Source: Variovorax sp. EL159 (GTDB lineage Bacteria; Pseudomonadota; Gammaproteobacteria; Burkholderiales; Burkholderiaceae_C). Taken from it: a DNA stretch of 64,000 bases. The stretch is taken from assembly GCF_900100965.1 (NCBI RefSeq), contig NZ_FMUJ01000009.1, positions 124,001 to 188,000 on the forward strand, in the 5' to 3' direction. The translations under genes were made by a program, and so were the position numbers. The notes under the pieces are model-generated. The model saw nothing but the letters and a program-made list of their open reading frames with translations. It had not been told where the DNA came from and ran no database searches. Below, piece after piece: positions 61,435 to 64,000 of this stretch (positions are counted from its first letter, which is position 1; each line of letters opens with the position of its first letter).

Positions 61435-62157
61435 TCAGCGGTTGGCCGGAGCCACCGACGATGCAGAGCCGCCCGCGTTCGGGTTGGCCGAGAGGTTGCG
61501 CTGCAGGATGTTGGAGAACTCCTCGATGTAGGTTTCGAGGGCGATGGCGATCTTGTCGATCTCGCGGGCGAAGCGGTTGTAGCCGACCACCGCCGGAATG
61601 GCGGCGAACAGGCCGATGGCGGTGGCCACCAGCGCTTCGGCAATGCCGGGGGCCACGGTGGCCAGCGTCACCTGCGTGAGGGCGGCCAGGCCGGTGAAGG
61701 CATGCATGATCCCCCAGACCGTGCCGAACAGGCCCACATACGGCGACACCGAACCGACGGTGGCCAGGAACGAGAGGTTTTGTTCAGCCGCATCCAGCTC
61801 GCGCTGGAAGCTCGCGCGCATCGCGCGGCGGGCGCCGTCGAGCAGCGTGCCGGCGTCGGTGACGTGGCGCTCGCGCAGCTTCTGGTATTCGCGCATGCCC
61901 GAGGCAAAGATGCGCTCCATGGGGCCGGCGAACTTGGCATTCTGGGCAGCCGAGGCAAACAGCTCGTTCAGGCTGGTGCCCGACCAGAACTCGCGCTCGA
62001 AGTCGTCGTTCAGCGCACGCATGCGCTTCAAGGCAAAGAACTTGCGGAAGATCGCGGCCCAGCTGGCGATCGAGACGATCACGAGCAGCAGCACGACCAG
62101 TTGCACCACGAAGCTCGCATGGAGCAGGAGATTGATGATGGAGAGGTCTTGGTTCAT
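61435..62157 (-). CDS. tolQ: TolQ proton channel subunit (ExbB/MotA family)
   Basis: 240 residues with three membrane segments. The first is LLHASFVVQLVVLLLVIVSIA; the ExbB/TolQ core comes later, GSVSPYVGLFGTVWGIMHAF and GIAEALVATAIGLFAAIPAVV, lining the proton path against the TolR Asp. The start overlaps the ybgC stop by four bases. Confidence 0.95.
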   Translation of the reverse strand: MNQDLSIINLLLHASFVVQLVVLLLVIVSIASWAAIFRKFFALKRMRALNDDFEREFWSGTSLNELFASAAQNAKFAGPMERIFASGMREYQKLRERHVTDAGTLLDGARRAMRASFQRELDAAEQNLSFLATVGSVSPYVGLFGTVWGIMHAFTGLAALTQVTLATVAPGIAEALVATAIGLFAAIPAVVGYNRFAREIDKIAIALETYIEEFSNILQRNLSANPNAGGSASSVAPANR

Positions 62158-62612
62158 GGCTTGAAAGGTTGAGTCATGGAGCCGCTGTAGCGCTCAAGGG
62201 TTCCCGTCACTTGTTTCGGTATGCGTGCAGGACGCAATGTGGTGGCGTCCACCCAGCCGATACGGATCGTGCCTTCGCACAGCAAGACAGGCGCTTCGGC
62301 CCCTGTTCGCTCTTGCTCTGTTTTTGATAGCACGCGCTGACCGATTATCAACGACGCACTGCCCAATTGTTGAAGATCGGCGGTAACCAGCAGTTCGTCG
62401 TCGAGCCGGGACGGCCGATGGTATTTGAGCTGCGTTTCGCTCACCACGAACTGGCCGCCGGTTTCCTCGCGCAGCTTGCGCTGCTCCACGCCGAGCGAGC
62501 GCAGCCACTCGGTGCGGCCGCGCTCCATGAACTTCAGGTAGTTGGCATAGAACACGATGCCGCCGGCGTCGGTGTCTTCCCAGTAGACGCGAAGCGGGAA
62601 CGCGTAGCTCAC
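62154..62612 (-). CDS. ybgC: Tol-Pal associated acyl-CoA thioesterase YbgC
   Basis: 152 residues with the hotdog fold. The catalytic motif is YWEDTDAGGIVFYANYLKF, the tyrosine-Asp-His-type YbgC signature. A strand with ELLVTADLQQLG follows. YbgC hydrolyses short acyl-CoA or acyl-ACP thioesters and is almost always the first gene of tol-pal clusters, as here. It overlaps tolQ and starts 13 bp after the aminotransferase stop. Confidence 0.93.
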   Translation of the reverse strand: MSYAFPLRVYWEDTDAGGIVFYANYLKFMERGRTEWLRSLGVEQRKLREETGGQFVVSETQLKYHRPSRLDDELLVTADLQQLGSASLIIGQRVLSKTEQERTGAEAPVLLCEGTIRIGWVDATTLRPARIPKQVTGTLERYSGSMTQPFKP

Positions 62613-62625
62613 CGAAGTGCCTCGC

Positions 62626-63813
62626 TCATTGCGCGGTCATGGCCCGCAAGCGGGCGATAGCTTCCTGCAGGTGCGCCATCGAGCTGGCCGTGGAAAAGCG
62701 CACGAACTTCGCCGTCTCGGCGGTGCCGAAGTCGCGGCCCGGCGTGACGGCGACATGGGCCCGTTTCATGGTCTCGAAGGCGAAGTCCCAGCTGCCCGAG
62801 ATGCCGAGCTTTTCGGCGACGCCGGTGCAGTCGGCCCAGGCATAAAAGGCGCCATCGGGCACCACGGGCACATTCAGGCCGAGCGCGTTCAGCTGCGGAA
62901 TGAACCAGTCGCGGCGTGCCTTGAACTCGGCGCGGCGGCGTTCGTACTCGGCGATGCTCTCGGCCTCGAAGCAGGCCAGGGCCGCGTACTGCGACACCGT
63001 GCTCGCGCAGATGAAGAGGTTTTGCGCGAGCCGCTCGACCACCGGCACCAGCACTTCGGGCACCACCAGCCAGCCCAGGCGCCAGCCGGTCATGTTGAAG
63101 TACTTGCTGAAGCTGTTGATGCTGATGACGTTGTCGTCGATGGCCAGCGCCGTTTGCCCGAAGGCATCGTCGTACGACAGGCCGAGGTAGATCTCGTCGA
63201 TCAGGGTGATGCCGCCGCGCTGCGACACCACCTCGTGGATGCGGCGCAGTTCGTCGGGCGCGATCGAGGTGCCGGTCGGGTTGGACGGCGAGGCGAGCAG
63301 CACGCCGCGCGTCTTGTCGGTCCAGGCGGCCTCGACCTTGGCGGCGGTGAGCTGGAAGCGCTCTTCGGCCGTCGTCGGGATCAACACGGCCTTGCCGTCC
63401 GCCGCGCTCACGAAGTGGCGGTTGCAGGGGTAGCTGGGGTCGGGCAGCAGGATCTCGTCGCCGGACTCGATCAGCGCGAGGCAGGCCAGCTGCAGTGCGG
63501 CCGAGGCGCCCGCCGTCACCACGATGCGGCGGGCCGGCACGTCGACATTGAAGCGGCTCTTGTACCAGCCGCTGATGCGTTCGCGCAGGTGGTCCAGGCC
63601 CGTGGCCTGCGTGTACTGCGTGGCACCGGCGCGCACGGCGCGGGCGGCGGCTTCCTGCACCAATGGCGGCGCGGTGAAGTCGGGCTCGCCGATGTTCAGG
63701 AAGATCATCGGCCGGTCGGTGTGGGCCACTTCGCGTGCCAGCACGCCGGCGGCCTTCGCCACTTCCATCACATAGAAGGGCTCGATGCGCTGTGCGCGCG
63801 TCGAGATCCTCAT
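62626..63813 (-). CDS. Pyridoxal-phosphate aminotransferase, class I
   Basis: 395 residues. The PLP lysine is in [18 protein letters not shown], the Asn/Asp contacts in SPSNPTG and [12 protein letters not shown], and the terminal Arg in VRFSTASS. The N-terminal [15 protein letters not shown] is typical of the aspartate/alanine/aromatic aminotransferase subgroup (I gamma). The amino donor cannot be stated. Start overlaps the nusB stop (63810) by four bases, so it is coupled to nusB. Confidence 0.93.
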   Translation of the reverse strand: MRISTRAQRIEPFYVMEVAKAAGVLAREVAHTDRPMIFLNIGEPDFTAPPLVQEAAARAVRAGATQYTQATGLDHLRERISGWYKSRFNVDVPARRIVVTAGASAALQLACLALIESGDEILLPDPSYPCNRHFVSAADGKAVLIPTTAEERFQLTAAKVEAAWTDKTRGVLLASPSNPTGTSIAPDELRRIHEVVSQRGGITLIDEIYLGLSYDDAFGQTALAIDDNVISINSFSKYFNMTGWRLGWLVVPEVLVPVVERLAQNLFICASTVSQYAALACFEAESIAEYERRRAEFKARRDWFIPQLNALGLNVPVVPDGAFYAWADCTGVAEKLGISGSWDFAFETMKRAHVAVTPGRDFGTAETAKFVRFSTASSMAHLQEAIARLRAMTAQ

Positions 63814-64000
63814 GTTTTCGCTTTCCCCGAAGCCCGGTCAGCTTCCACCTCCAGCGGGCGCAGCTTCGGCGCAAGGCCATTGAGCACGGCGTTCACGTAC
63901 TTGTGGCCGTCGGTGCCGCCGAATTCCTTGGCCAGCTCGATGCACTCGTTGAGCACCACGCGCCAGGGCACGTCCAGGCAGTTCTGGAATTCGTACACGC
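63810..64000 (-). CDS. nusB: Transcription antitermination factor NusB, C-terminal part
   Basis: Only the last 63 or so residues are inside the window; the 5' part lies beyond 64000. The visible sequence has [20 protein letters not shown] then [20 protein letters not shown], the conserved C-terminal helices of NusB that bind rRNA boxA with NusE. A variable basic tail follows. It is the first gene of the coupled nusB-aminotransferase-ybgC-tolQRA unit on the minus strand. Confidence 0.95.
   Translation of the reverse strand, partial: VYEFQNCLDVPWRVVLNECIELAKEFGGTDGHKYVNAVLNGLAPKLRPLEVEADRASGKAKT

Overview
The window looks like a chromosomal segment of a high-GC betaproteobacterium of the Comamonadaceae, most probably Variovorax or a close relative. 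This rests on the very GC-rich codon use, the Burkholderiales-type gene complement (NCS1-kinase fusion beside an urt/fmd cluster, 2CSK_N-type sensor kinases, tctAB tripartite carriers, many LysR regulators, small DUF4148-like exported proteins) and the sequence character of DnaE, NusB and TolQRA. No 16S, tRNA, phage, IS transposase or CRISPR array was seen, and the genus is an inference.

Layout. 1-8.4 kb: end of an unidentified gene, a lipoprotein, a leaderless substrate-binding protein, an OmpR/EnvZ-type two-component pair, an exported protein with a calcium-loop-like tail, an alpha/beta hydrolase, an orphan molybdate-type binding lipoprotein, a LysR/VOC divergent pair and a Spy-like periplasmic protein. 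8.4-20 kb: a LuxR-type response regulator and a 1132-residue protein fusing an NCS1 permease to a hybrid histidine kinase, divergent from a urea/short-amide ABC transporter (urtABCDE), formamidase (fmdA) and its FmdB zinc ribbon. The urt operon carries two kinds of palindromic repeat. 20-28.2 kb: a TctDE-like two-component system divergent from a heavy-metal RND efflux operon. 28.4-36.9 kb: small exported proteins, a methyltransferase, a GH3 glucosidase, a BASS transporter, a class II aldolase plus HD-domain oxygenase-like gene, and a Crp/Fnr regulator with a palindromic operator. 36.9-45.2 kb: an SmvA-like DHA2 efflux pump with a GNAT gene and LysR, an orphan Liv-type binding protein, trmB-gluQRS-renalase-like genes, and a LysR gene.

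45.4-54.1 kb: a pirin/DoxX/flavodoxin-reductase/pirin run, a small conserved protein, then tctA-tctB with their own TctD/TctE-type regulators but no tctC, and trhO. 54.2-64 kb is mainly core genome: dnaE, a BOF-family OB-fold protein, an FtsI-type transpeptidase, tolA-tolR-tolQ-ybgC, an aminotransferase and the 3' end of nusB.

How it fits together. The strongest functional theme is nitrogen scavenging: an NtrC-like box precedes urtA, the ABC system would import urea or short amides, FmdA would release ammonia from formamide, and the divergent transporter-kinase plus its response regulator is well placed to sense a related nitrogenous solute. Other themes are envelope/metal/cation stress (Spy-like protein, HME-RND, SmvA-like pump) and organic acid uptake (Tct, BASS). 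Four two-component systems occur in 64 kb.
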